In this document: positions 1-5,405 of the stretch, in pieces
Numbering within the stretch: the first letter of the stretch is position 1
How the letters are laid out: every line of letters starts with the position of its first letter
From: Thermotoga sp. 4484_232
GTDB taxonomy: Bacteria > Thermotogota > Thermotogae > Thermotogales > Thermotogaceae
NCBI GenBank assembly: GCA_002084985.1
Contig: MZGO01000075.1
Coordinates: 1-5,405, forward strand
Reading direction: 5' to 3'
Length of the DNA: 5,405 nt
Translations under genes and position numbers: made by a program
Notes under the pieces: model-generated
What the model saw: only the letters and a program-made list of their open reading frames with translations
The model's database searches: none
What the model was told of the DNA's origin: nothing

Positions 1-246
1 GAAATGAGCGAAGGCCTGCATCGATTGACGAAAGCGGATCTGTGTCTTTCCGTATCGGGAATAGCGGGACCGACAGGAGGTACACCTGAGAAACCAGTTG
101 GGACCGTTTTTCTGGATCTCTACGATGGAAAGAGCCACTACACAAGGAGGGAATTTTTCAAAGGTAACAGAAATGTGATAAGATTAAAAACGTCTGTGAA
201 CGCTCTGAACATGGTGAGAGAGTATCTTATAGGATTTGGGGAGTGA
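1..246 (+). CDS. cinA: CinA-family protein, C-terminal fragment (5' end outside window)
   Basis: This is the last 81 codons of a gene that begins upstream; the frame is open from base 1 and stops with TGA at 244-246. The visible residues carry the signature of the CinA C-terminal (PncC-type) domain: an M-x-E-G-x-x-R-L helix (visible residues 2-9), then [18 protein letters not shown] (residues 19-36), and the late F-x-G-N-R-x-x-I-R segment before the C-terminal helix. In this family the domain is a nicotinamide-nucleotide (NMN) amidase that recycles NMN in pyridine nucleotide metabolism; many full-length CinA proteins also have an N-terminal molybdopterin-binding-like domain, which cannot be judged here. 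The ATG at 4 is only an internal Met of the conserved helix, not the gene start. The stop lies 5 bp before the cheA ATG and the cheA ribosome binding site overlaps the final codons, so the two genes are probably co-transcribed. The family call is firm; whether the protein is one- or two-domain is unknown. Confidence 0.9.
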   Translation, partial: EMSEGLHRLTKADLCLSVSGIAGPTGGTPEKPVGTVFLDLYDGKSHYTRREFFKGNRNVIRLKTSVNALNMVREYLIGFGE

Positions 247-247
247 T
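238..247 (+). promoter_or_regulatory. Ribosome binding site of cheA
   Basis: GGGGAGTGAT is a good match to the anti-Shine-Dalgarno complement AAGGAGGTGAT and overlaps the last codons and stop of cinA. The core lies about 8-10 bp upstream of the ATG at 252. This favours 252 over the in-frame GTG at 243, which lies inside the site itself. Confidence 0.7.
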
Positions 248-251
248 AGGT

Positions 252-2261
252 ATGATGAAGGAGGAATACCTAAGTGTTTTTGTAGACGAAAGTAGAGAAA
301 CTCTCCAGAGTTTAAACGATAATCTCCTGAAACTGGAAAGCAGCCCAGAAGATATGGAAACGGTCAATGAGGTCTTCAGATTGTTGCATACCCTGAAAGG
401 TATGGCAGGAACCATGGGTTTTGAGAATATGATGAAATTATGCCATAAAATGGAAAACGTTCTGGACAATGTGAGAGGCGGCAATGTTAAGCTCACAGAA
501 AGCTTGATGGACAAACTGTTTACAGGTGTTGATATCGTTGAAAGGATGGTTAACAACATCGTCGAATCCGGAAACGATGTGTTGGAAGATATCGATGTCG
601 ATTCGATCGTTCGATCTTTTGACGAAATCCAAGGAACTGAGACAGAAACTGAATCTGAAAAAACTGAGGAGAAAAAAGAAGAAAAACCGGAGAAAATGGA
701 AGGAATACCGATAGAGGTGGAGGAGCCTGTGAGAAACGTGGTTGAAAAAGCTATCGGTGAAGGTTTCAATTCTTACTATATAAAAGTCACTCTGAAAGAA
801 GGAACACAACTGAAATCTGCTAGGATGTACCTGGTTTTCCACAAGATCGAGGAAATGGGTGGAGAGATCGTTAAAACGGTGCCACCCGTTGAAGACATAG
901 AAGAAGAGAAGTTCGATCTGGATGTGGATATGATCGTTATAATAAAGAAAGATAAAGAAGATTTGGTACGAGCCATCACCAGTATATCAGATATAGATAG
1001 AGTTATCATAAAAGACTTCTTACCTAAAACACCTTCTGTTAAGGAAAAACCGGAAGAGGTCAAAGAAGAGGTAAAGATTGAGGAAAAGACTGTTGAAGAG
1101 AGAAAAACAAAGAAAAAACTCACTCAGACGGTTAGGGTCGATATAGACAAGTTGGACACCTTGATGAACCTCATGGGAGAATTGGTCATAGCAAGAAGCA
1201 GAATCGTCGATACCTTGAAAAAGTACAATATAAAGGAAGTCGATGAGAGTCTAGCGCAACTCAGCAGGATCACTCTAGACCTTCAAAACATTGTGATGAA
1301 GGTGAGGATGGTTCCCATAGCATTCGTTTTCAACAGGTTCCCAAGAATGGTCAGGGATCTCTCCAAGAAAATGGGAAAAGAGGTCAACTTCATAATTAAA
1401 GGTGAGGAAACAGAACTTGATAGAACATTTGTCGAAGAGATAGGAGAGCCCATTCTCCATCTTTTGAGGAACGCTATAGATCATGGAATAGAATCCAAAG
1501 AAGAGAGGATAGCGAAGGGAAAACCACCCATTGGAACGATAGTTCTTTCTGCAAGGCACGAAGGAAACAACGTCGTCATAGAGGTCCAAGACGATGGAAG
1601 GGGGATGGATAGGGATAAGATCGTGAAGAGGGCTATAGAGATGGGACTGATAGATGAGCTCAAGGCTTCTACACTGCCAGATGAGAGGGTCTTTGAATTT
1701 CTCTTCACACCTGGCTTCTCGACGAAAGAAGATGTGAGTGAGGTCTCCGGAAGGGGAGTTGGAATGGACGTTGTAAAGAATGTCGTTGAATCCCTGAATG
1801 GGAGCGTGAGCATAGAGAGCCAAAAGGATGTTGGAACGAAGGTAACGATCAGGCTTCCTCTCACCCTAGCCATAATTCAGGCTCTTCTTGTGAAAGTCAA
1901 CAACTACGTTTATGCCATACCGATAGCCAACATAGACAGCACTTTAATGGTATCCAAAGACGATATCCAGACAGTCCAGGATAAGGAAGTCATTGTCATA
2001 AGGGGAGAGGTGATCCCAATATACAAATTGTGGGAGGTTCTTGAGATACCCCATGAAACTGAGGGAGGAGCGATGAATACGGTTATAATAAGAATTGGCA
2101 ACAGAAAGTACGGACTCGTGGTTGACAAACTGTTGGGACAAGAAGACATAGTTATCAAATCTCTGGGCAAGATATTCTCCGATGTCAAAGAATTCAGTGG
2201 AGCCGCTATTCTAGGTGATGGTAGTATCGCCTTGATCCTTGACATATCCAGTATTGGCTGA
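252..2261 (+). CDS. cheA: Chemotaxis histidine kinase CheA
   Basis: CheA is the cytoplasmic kinase of the receptor-CheW-CheA array; it phosphorylates CheY to control flagellar rotation. The 669-residue product has the full five-domain order. P1 (HPt, about 1-105) has the phospho-acceptor His46 in L-L-H-T-L-K-G. A Glu/Lys-rich linker (about 129-155) leads to P2, the response-regulator docking domain (about 172-255). A second charged linker (about 260-290) precedes P3 dimerisation helices (about 291-355). P4 is the ATPase domain, with N box L-L-R-N-A-I-D-H-G (404-412), G1 box D-D-G-R-G (447-451), F box T-P-G-F-S-T (486-491) and G2 box S-G-R-G-V-G-M (499-505). P5, the CheW-like domain, covers about 540-669. 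All catalytic boxes are intact. The start at 252 gives M-M-K-E-E-Y, matching the recalled Thermotoga maritima CheA N-terminus (about 671 residues) and having a well-placed ribosome binding site; GTG at 243 would add three residues. cheW follows after 13 bp. Confidence 0.97.
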   Translation: MMKEEYLSVFVDESRETLQSLNDNLLKLESSPEDMETVNEVFRLLHTLKGMAGTMGFENMMKLCHKMENVLDNVRGGNVKLTESLMDKLFTGVDIVERMVNNIVESGNDVLEDIDVDSIVRSFDEIQGTETETESEKTEEKKEEKPEKMEGIPIEVEEPVRNVVEKAIGEGFNSYYIKVTLKEGTQLKSARMYLVFHKIEEMGGEIVKTVPPVEDIEEEKFDLDVDMIVIIKKDKEDLVRAITSISDIDRVIIKDFLPKTPSVKEKPEEVKEEVKIEEKTVEERKTKKKLTQTVRVDIDKLDTLMNLMGELVIARSRIVDTLKKYNIKEVDESLAQLSRITLDLQNIVMKVRMVPIAFVFNRFPRMVRDLSKKMGKEVNFIIKGEETELDRTFVEEIGEPILHLLRNAIDHGIESKEERIAKGKPPIGTIVLSARHEGNNVVIEVQDDGRGMDRDKIVKRAIEMGLIDELKASTLPDERVFEFLFTPGFSTKEDVSEVSGRGVGMDVVKNVVESLNGSVSIESQKDVGTKVTIRLPLTLAIIQALLVKVNNYVYAIPIANIDSTLMVSKDDIQTVQDKEVIVIRGEVIPIYKLWEVLEIPHETEGGAMNTVIIRIGNRKYGLVVDKLLGQEDIVIKSLGKIFSDVKEFSGAAILGDGSIALILDISSIG

Positions 2262-2268
2262 AGGGGGG
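2261..2268 (+). promoter_or_regulatory. Ribosome binding site of cheW, fused to the cheA stop codon
   Basis: AAGGGGGG begins on the last base of the cheA TGA. It abuts the ATG at 2269 with no spacer but sits 6 bp before the in-frame TTG at 2275, so spacing favours the TTG. The same stop-plus-site arrangement (TGAAGGGGG) recurs between cheW and cheY. Confidence 0.6.
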
Positions 2269-2274
2269 ATGAAC

Positions 2275-2721
2275 TTGGATACAGCAGTTGAGGAATTCGA
2301 AGTTCTGAGTTTCAAGCTTGGTGATCAGGATATGGCTTTTGACGTTGAAAACGTGGAGATGGTGATAGAGACTCCTCAGATAACCCGTGTTCCAAAATCA
2401 AAAAATGTTATTGAAGGAATAATAAATCTGAGAGGAAAGATAGTGGCTGTCGCCAATCTCCCTAAGATACTGGATCTTGATGTGGATGTCGAGAAACTGA
2501 AAAGTGTCATTATAATGAATGTGGGCGATGTGGAAATAGGCTTCCTTGTAGAAGAAGTAAATGGTGTTATGAGAGTTACTGAAGATGAATATGACAGAAA
2601 CGTCGTTTCGGAGAAATTCGGAAAGAAATCGAAAGGTTTGATTAAAAAAGATGAGAACGATCTGGTCGTTTATCTAGATGTTAACGAAATAGTATCCGAG
2701 ATAGTATCTGCTGGGACTTGA
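2275..2721 (+). CDS. cheW: Chemotaxis coupling protein CheW
   Basis: CheW is the cytoplasmic adaptor that joins chemoreceptor tips to the P5 domain of CheA. The product is 148 residues from the TTG at 2275 (150 from the ATG at 2269), the usual CheW size. It is a single CheW-like SH3-type domain: E-F-E-V-L-S-F begins the first strand (residues 7-13), then V-P-K-S-K-N-V-I-E-G-I-I-N-L-R-G (39-54) with the family-typical NLRG, and the G-F-L-V-E-E-V segment (89-95) before the second half. Where many CheW proteins have P-V-I/V-N-L after NLRG, this one has A-V-A-N-L (58-62). The start is ambiguous: TTG at 2275 has better ribosome binding site spacing, while ATG at 2269 overlaps the end of that site and gives an N-terminus closer in length to the recalled T. 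maritima protein. A far upstream in-frame TTG at 2239, inside cheA, is unlikely. cheY follows 14 bp after the stop. Confidence 0.95.
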   Translation: MDTAVEEFEVLSFKLGDQDMAFDVENVEMVIETPQITRVPKSKNVIEGIINLRGKIVAVANLPKILDLDVDVEKLKSVIIMNVGDVEIGFLVEEVNGVMRVTEDEYDRNVVSEKFGKKSKGLIKKDENDLVVYLDVNEIVSEIVSAGT

Positions 2722-2727
2722 AGGGGG
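2721..2727 (+). promoter_or_regulatory. Ribosome binding site of cheY, fused to the cheW stop codon
   Basis: AAGGGGG starts on the last base of the cheW TGA and lies 8 bp before the cheY ATG at 2736. An ATG at 2729 is out of frame with cheY and is followed by no plausible gene. Confidence 0.6.
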
Positions 2728-2735
2728 TATGAGGA

Positions 2736-3101
2736 ATGGGAAAGAAGGTATTAATAGTCGATGATGCCGCTTTCATGAGGATGCTTCTAAAGGATATCGT
2801 CACGAAAGCCGGTTTCGAAGTCGTGGGGGAAGCAGCAAACGGTGTTGAAGCTGTTGAGAAATACAAGGAACTGAAACCAGATATTGTCACCATGGACATA
2901 ACGATGCCGGAAATGAATGGCATAGAAGCTGTGAAGAAGATTAAAGAGATAGATCCGAATGCTAGGATAATCATGTGTAGTGCTATGGGGCAGCAGGCGA
3001 TGGTCATAGAAGCGATCCAGGCGGGAGCTAGAGATTTCATAGTCAAACCCTTTCAACCTTCAAGAGTTATAGAAGCCCTTCAAAAGCTTGCCAAGGAGTG
3101 A
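2736..3101 (+). CDS. cheY: Chemotaxis response regulator CheY
   Basis: This is a 121-residue stand-alone receiver domain with no output domain, as expected for CheY, the diffusible messenger that CheA phosphorylates and that acts on the flagellar switch. All receiver hallmarks are present: acidic pair Asp9-Asp10 in L-I-V-D-D, phospho-acceptor Asp54 in V-T-M-D-I-T-M-P-E, switch Ser82 in M-C-S-A-M-G (the Thr/Ser position), Phe101 at the aromatic switch position and the invariant Lys104 in F-I-V-K-P-F. Phe in place of Tyr at the aromatic position agrees with my recollection of Thermotoga maritima CheY, which the whole sequence closely resembles. The ATG at 2736 is the only sensible start. The final codon and stop overlap the GTG proposed for fliO by 4 bp, suggesting translational coupling between chemotaxis and export-gate genes. 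Confidence 0.97.
   Translation: MGKKVLIVDDAAFMRMLLKDIVTKAGFEVVGEAANGVEAVEKYKELKPDIVTMDITMPEMNGIEAVKKIKEIDPNARIIMCSAMGQQAMVIEAIQAGARDFIVKPFQPSRVIEALQKLAKE
3093..3098 (+). promoter_or_regulatory. Strong ribosome binding site near the fliO start
   Basis: AAGGAG inside the last codons of cheY is an excellent Shine-Dalgarno core. It overlaps the GTG at 3098, leaving no spacer for it, but is 8 bp upstream of an in-frame ATC at 3107. It must serve the next gene, whose start codon is therefore uncertain. Confidence 0.5.
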
Positions 3102-3418
3102 GTGATATCGGGGCGTTCATACTTCAGTTCTCGATAGCTCTTGGGATACTTATTGGTGTACTTCTTCTCGTTTATTTTTTTGTCATGAAGAGATTTCCAA
3201 GGGCATTTGGAGGAAAACATATAGCGATCTTGGAAAGGAGGTACATAGATAGATTCTCGTCTATAGTATTGGTAAGGATCATGGATGAATACTATTTCAT
3301 ACTGGTTACGCAATCTGGTGGTACTGTTCTTAAGAAATTGAAGGCGGAAGAGATATCTGAGGAGGATTTTTCTTCTGTCTTCTTCAAAAAGTTAGGCAGA
3401 AAGGAAAAGGGAGAATGA
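3098..3418 (+). CDS. fliO: Flagellar biosynthetic protein FliO
   Basis: FliO is a small membrane protein that helps FliP assemble into the flagellar type III export gate. The product has up to 106 residues. A hydrophobic segment at about 5-29 is a single membrane span, followed by a basic K-R-F-P-R stretch and a cytoplasmic domain containing I-A-I-L-E-R-R-Y-I-D-R (42-52) and a Y-Y-F-I-L-V-T segment (65-71). These fit the FliO family pattern of a conserved E-R followed by short beta strands. FliO is poorly conserved, so position directly before fliP carries much of the assignment. The GTG at 3098 overlaps the cheY stop (GTGA) and would be read by coupled reinitiation; no ATG, GTG or TTG lies between it and the membrane span, and the strong AAGGAG would suit an ATC at 3107 better. 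The stop overlaps the fliP ATG (ATGA). Confidence 0.8.
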   Translation: MSDIGAFILQFSIALGILIGVLLLVYFFVMKRFPRAFGGKHIAILERRYIDRFSSIVLVRIMDEYYFILVTQSGGTVLKKLKAEEISEEDFSSVFFKKLGRKEKGE

Positions 3419-4170
3419 AAAAGATCTTTCTAATATTACTGTTTGTATTTTTGACTGTTCAAACCTTTTCCCAAGAAAAAATTCCCCTTCCTTCTATATC
3501 GATTGGTATAAAACCAGTTGAAGAACCGAGAGAGCTGGTTACAACGTTGGAGATTCTCCTTATATTGACTGTTCTGGCGCTAGCACCAAGCATCTTAGTA
3601 CTTTTTACATCATTCACCAGGATTATCGTTGTCTTCTCCTTCCTGAGAAACGCTCTTGGAACAAGACAAGCTCCTCCAAATCAAGTTTTAATAGGACTTG
3701 CTCTTTTCCTAACATTTCTCATAATGCAACCCGTCTGGTCCGATATATACAACAACGCCATAACGCCATATCTTAAAAAAGAGATAGGGTACGATGTGAT
3801 GTTTTCAAGAATCATGGCTCGTGTGAGGGAATTCATGATAGGAGAGCTCAAAAACCATCATAACGAGGATAACGTTTTTCTCCTCGCAAAAAATGTGGGA
3901 CTGGAGATAGAAAATCTAGATCAAGCACCGAATTCCGTTCTCATACCGGCTTTCGTTCTAGGAGAGCTGGAGATCGCCTTCAAAATGGGGGTGGTTCTCT
4001 ATATTCCCTTCATAGTGATAGATATGGTGGTTGCAAGTATTCTGCTCTCCATGGGTATGATCATGATACCACCTATATTTATATCTCTACCTTTCAAGAT
4101 ACTGGTCTTCGTGCTAGCAAATGGATGGGATCTGTTGATAGAAGGTTTGATAAAGAGTTTTGCGAGGTGA
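3415..4170 (+). CDS. fliP: Flagellar export gate protein FliP
   Basis: FliP forms the core ring of the flagellar type III secretion export gate in the inner membrane. The 251-residue product begins with a probable cleavable signal peptide (basic M-K-K, hydrophobic 4-16, possible cleavage near T-F-S at 17-19), as known for FliP. Membrane segments lie at about 45-66, 88-107, 186-212 and 220-238. Family signatures are plain: L-A-L-A-P-S-I-L (54-61), T-S-F-T-R-I-I-V (65-72), F-L-R-N-A-L-G (76-82), P-P-N-Q-V-L-I-G-L-A-L-F-L-T-F (87-101), then I-P-F-I-V-I-D-M-V-V-A-S (197-208), L-S-M-G-M (211-215) and a late I-S-L-P-F-K region (223-228). Between the second and third spans is the usual variable periplasmic loop. 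The start overlaps the fliO stop by 4 bp and has a purine-rich AAGGAAAAGGGAG upstream. fliQ starts 4 bp after the stop. Confidence 0.97.
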   Translation: MKKIFLILLFVFLTVQTFSQEKIPLPSISIGIKPVEEPRELVTTLEILLILTVLALAPSILVLFTSFTRIIVVFSFLRNALGTRQAPPNQVLIGLALFLTFLIMQPVWSDIYNNAITPYLKKEIGYDVMFSRIMARVREFMIGELKNHHNEDNVFLLAKNVGLEIENLDQAPNSVLIPAFVLGELEIAFKMGVVLYIPFIVIDMVVASILLSMGMIMIPPIFISLPFKILVFVLANGWDLLIEGLIKSFAR

Positions 4171-4171
4171 T
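4164..4171 (+). promoter_or_regulatory. Ribosome binding site of fliQ, overlapping the fliP stop
   Basis: GAGGTGAT is a perfect 8-base match to the 16S rRNA anti-Shine-Dalgarno complement. It spans the fliP TGA (4168-4170), and its GAGG core lies 7 bp before the TTG at 4175. This decides the fliQ start against the upstream in-frame TTG at 4160, which has no such site. Confidence 0.8.
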
Positions 4172-4174
4172 ATC

Positions 4175-4441
4175 TTGACTGTTGAAGTTTTCATAGATGT
4201 CGTCAGAGAAGGTATAAGCACGCTTATTACCATAATAATTCCTCCTCTTCTCGTCAGCCTTGCTGTCGGCTTGGTGATAAGTATATTTCAAGCTGTCACA
4301 CAGATACACGAACAGACCCTAACATTCGCTCCAAGAATAATTGCTATATTCCTGACTATACTGGTCATAGGCGGTTGGATGCTTCAAAAATTGTTGGATC
4401 TAGCTCTGGACATGCTTACAAGATACTTTCAGATGATATAG
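4175..4441 (+). CDS. fliQ: Flagellar export gate protein FliQ
   Basis: FliQ is a small two-span membrane protein that packs around the FliP/FliR core of the flagellar export gate. From TTG at 4175 the product is 88 residues, matching the usual length of about 89, and starts M-T-V-E-V, like the M-T-P-E-type start of homologues. The first hydrophobic segment is about 15-38, the second about 51-71. The loop between them carries the family signature F-Q-A-V-T-Q-I-H-E-Q-T-L-T-F-A-P-R-I (38-55), followed by G-G-W-M-L (66-70) near the end of the second span. The TTG is unusual but supported by a perfect GAGGTGAT site; a longer reading from the TTG at 4160 would add five residues overlapping fliP. 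In many bacteria fliR comes next, but here a PHP-domain gene follows after 13 bp. Confidence 0.95.
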   Translation: MTVEVFIDVVREGISTLITIIIPPLLVSLAVGLVISIFQAVTQIHEQTLTFAPRIIAIFLTILVIGGWMLQKLLDLALDMLTRYFQMI

Positions 4442-4447
4442 GAGTGA
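4440..4447 (+). promoter_or_regulatory. Ribosome binding site of the PHP-domain gene
   Basis: AGGAGTGA overlaps the fliQ TAG stop. The AGGAG core is 10 bp upstream of the GTG at 4455, at the long end of the usual range but the only good site here. Confidence 0.5.
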
Positions 4448-4454
4448 AAGCAAA

Positions 4455-5060
4455 GTGAGAGTAGATTTACACGTTCATACAACGGCATCCGATGGGACTC
4501 TTTCAGATCTTCGGAGAAAACGCTCTGTGAGAAATGAGATGATACTGGATAGGGCAAGGTCCATTGGTTTCGAGCTCTCTATGGAAGAACTTCAAGAAAT
4601 AGCTGGAAACGATGTGATCGGAAGACCTCACTTCGCCAGATTGATGGTGAGAAAGGGGTACGTCAGCTCCTATGAAGAAGCTTTTGAAAAATATTTGGGA
4701 AAGGGAAAGATCCTGTACGTTGAAAAGGAAAGGTTGAAACCTGAAAGAGCGATAGAGCTCATATTGAAAGCAGGGGGTATCCCGGTTCTTGCTCATCCAT
4801 ACCAGACGGGATTTGAAGGGGAAGAGCTTGAAAGATTCATAAAGAGGCTGAAGGGATACGGTTTGAAAGGGATAGAAGTTTTCTACCCTGAGCATACAGG
4901 TAGAATGATGGAAGAATATTTAGAACTTTCGAGAAAGTACGATCTTCTGGTGACAGGTGGTAGTGATTTCCATGGAGAAGGTACCACACTTTCCTCCTTT
5001 GGTATGGATGTTCCCTTTCTACATATTAGGAGATTCCTCAAAGAACTGCAAATCCTCTGA
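4455..5060 (+). CDS. PHP-domain phosphoesterase (YciV/TrpH-like) with apparent internal deletion
   Basis: The 201-residue product belongs to the PHP metal-dependent phosphoesterases of the YciV/TrpH type (COG0613). Characterised relatives act on 3',5'-nucleoside bisphosphates such as pAp or trim RNA 5' ends. Visible motifs are D-L-H-V-H-T-T-A-S-D-G-T-L (4-16; ligands His6, His8, Asp13), the insertion-type segment I-G-R-P-H-F-A-R-L-M-V-R-K-G-Y-V-S-S (55-72), A-F-E-K-Y-L-G-K-G-K (76-85), V-L-A-H-P (111-115, His114) and G-G-S-D-F-H-G (168-174, Asp171, His173). Family members are about 270-290 residues. Here residue 16-18 runs straight into L-R-R-K-R-S-V-R-N (19-27), which normally lies some 70-80 residues further on. 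The skipped part would hold the T-D-H-D, G-I-E and H-I-L-G-Y-type motifs, so about three of nine expected metal ligands are absent. The frame is otherwise intact. Catalysis is doubtful: this may be a decaying gene, a repurposed protein, or an assembly error. Start is GTG at 4455, 13 bp after fliQ. Confidence 0.85.
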   Translation: MRVDLHVHTTASDGTLSDLRRKRSVRNEMILDRARSIGFELSMEELQEIAGNDVIGRPHFARLMVRKGYVSSYEEAFEKYLGKGKILYVEKERLKPERAIELILKAGGIPVLAHPYQTGFEGEELERFIKRLKGYGLKGIEVFYPEHTGRMMEEYLELSRKYDLLVTGGSDFHGEGTTLSSFGMDVPFLHIRRFLKELQIL

Positions 5061-5137
5061 TTCTTAAATTTCGATAAAAATTATCACCATCAATTACTCT
5101 CTTGTATTTTAATAAGTTAATGAGGGGGTGAGGTATC
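5061..5137 (+). promoter_or_regulatory. AT-rich intergenic gap, possible weak promoter for the lipoprotein gene
   Basis: This 77-bp gap is the only real non-coding stretch and is clearly AT-rich. A possible sigma-A-type promoter is TTATCA (5081-5086, 4 of 6) with TATTTT (5105-5110, 4 of 6) at 18-bp spacing; TTTAAT (5108-5113) is a better -10 match but would be 21 bp away. No GC-rich hairpin followed by T residues is visible, so I cannot place an intrinsic terminator for the upstream operon; AATTT/AAATT around 5067-5082 could pair only through weak A-T pairs. The break in gene spacing itself suggests a new transcription unit, but read-through from the operon remains possible. Confidence 0.3.
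5123..5131 (+). promoter_or_regulatory. Ribosome binding site of the putative lipoprotein gene
   Basis: AGGGGGTGA, close to the AGGAGGTGA consensus, ends 6 bp before the ATG at 5138 and supports that start over the adjacent ATG at 5141. Confidence 0.65.
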
Positions 5138-5405
5138 ATGATGAAGAGAATGATCATGATACTTTTGATACTTTTTCTCCTTGCATTTCTTTGGTCATGT
5201 GTTGGAAAAACTCCTGAAACTCCTGAAACATTCGAACCGGAGAAAACATATGATGAAGTGACACGTGGTGCCTTTAGACCAGGAGCAATCATGATATCAA
5301 CCGATCCGGAGTGGAGTCAACTCGATGAGGGAAGTTTCGTGTACATCGTGACCACATCAGGATTATACGGCTATATGAAAGTGAAGGAGATGTTTTCAAA
5401 CATGA
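5138..5405 (+). CDS. Putative lipoprotein, unknown function, 3' end outside window
   Basis: An open frame of 89 codons runs from ATG at 5138 off the window end with no stop. The N-terminus is a typical lipoprotein-type signal: M-M-K-R, a hydrophobic stretch from about 5 to 18, then L-W-S-C with the candidate lipidated Cys21. Trp at the -2 position of the lipobox is unusual, so lipidation is likely but not certain. After the Cys comes a short Thr/Pro/Glu-rich spacer with a tandem T-P-E-T-P-E-T (25-31), then a more ordinary globular-looking sequence including G-A-F-R-P-G-A-I-M-I-S-T-D-P-E-W (48-63) and F-V-Y-I-V-T-T-S-G-L-Y-G-Y (71-83). I do not recognise the family. The strong ribosome binding site and signal peptide make this a real gene. 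Its separation from the operon by 77 bp suggests independent expression, and nothing ties it to motility apart from position. Confidence 0.8.
   Translation, partial: MMKRMIMILLILFLLAFLWSCVGKTPETPETFEPEKTYDEVTRGAFRPGAIMISTDPEWSQLDEGSFVYIVTTSGLYGYMKVKEMFSNM

Noticed and set aside
227..769. Long open frame on the - strand, about 180 codons, opposite cheA
   Set aside because: Its translation is Ser/Thr/Phe-rich low-complexity sequence expected from the complement of purine-rich cheA codons; it has no recognisable domain and lies wholly over well-supported coding sequence.
1275..1873. Two overlapping - strand open frames opposite the CheA kinase domain
   Set aside because: They are antisense to conserved ATPase motifs, resemble no protein family I know, and are readily explained by the codon bias of cheA.
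4503..4895. - strand open frame of 130 codons opposite the PHP gene
   Set aside because: The + strand frame carries clear PHP motifs; the antisense frame has no recognisable motif or credible context.
5067..5082. Possible hairpin AATTT...AAATT after the PHP gene as a transcription terminator
   Set aside because: The stem is only A-T pairs with no GC core and no following T-run, and would be very weak, especially in a thermophile.
5135..5160. Two copies of the palindrome ATCATGAT 18 bp apart around the lipoprotein start, a possible operator
   Set aside because: The same 8-mer recurs inside coding sequence (near 5288 and inside fliP near 4060), where it reflects ATC/ATG/ATA codon runs, so chance and codon bias explain it adequately.
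1..5405. CRISPR arrays, tRNA or rRNA genes, insertion sequences, attachment sites
   Set aside because: No regularly spaced repeats, RNA-gene-like folds, transposase sequence or flanking inverted repeats were seen; nearly all of the window is tightly packed coding sequence.

Overview
The window is a compact, one-directional block of motility and chemotaxis genes, all on the + strand, from what is most likely a member of the Thermotogae (Thermotogaceae; Thermotoga or a close relative). The basis is the protein sequences: CheA, CheW and CheY closely resemble my recollection of the structurally studied Thermotoga maritima proteins without being identical. Codon use is also consistent, rich in AGA/AGG arginine and ATA isoleucine, as are the strong AAGGGGG/GAGGTGAT ribosome binding sites. 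I could not run a database search, so genus and species are inferred.

Layout: the 3' end of cinA (1-246) is followed by cheA (252-2261), cheW (2275-2721), cheY (2736-3101), fliO (3098-3418), fliP (3415-4170), fliQ (4175-4441), a shortened PHP-domain phosphoesterase gene (4455-5060), a 77-bp AT-rich gap, and the start of a putative lipoprotein gene (5138 to the window edge). From cinA to the PHP gene, neighbours overlap by 4 bp or are separated by at most 14 bp. Ribosome binding sites repeatedly overlap the preceding stop codon, so this is almost certainly one translationally coupled operon whose promoter lies upstream of the window.

How the genes work together: CheW links chemoreceptors to the CheA histidine kinase. 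CheA autophosphorylates on His46 and passes the phosphate to Asp54 of CheY, and CheY~P acts on the flagellar motor switch. FliO, FliP and FliQ belong to the membrane export gate of the flagellar type III secretion system; fliR, which usually follows fliQ, is absent here. CinA and the PHP protein are housekeeping-type enzymes embedded at the operon edges.

I see no previously undescribed system. The most notable observation is that the PHP protein (201 residues) appears to lack, in frame, roughly 70-80 residues directly after its N-terminal HxH motif, including the expected TDHD, GIE and HILGY-type metal-ligand motifs. Other leads are the unclear start codon of fliO, non-ATG starts of cheW and fliQ, the split of fliPQ from fliR, and an unrecognised lipoprotein with an unusual lipobox.
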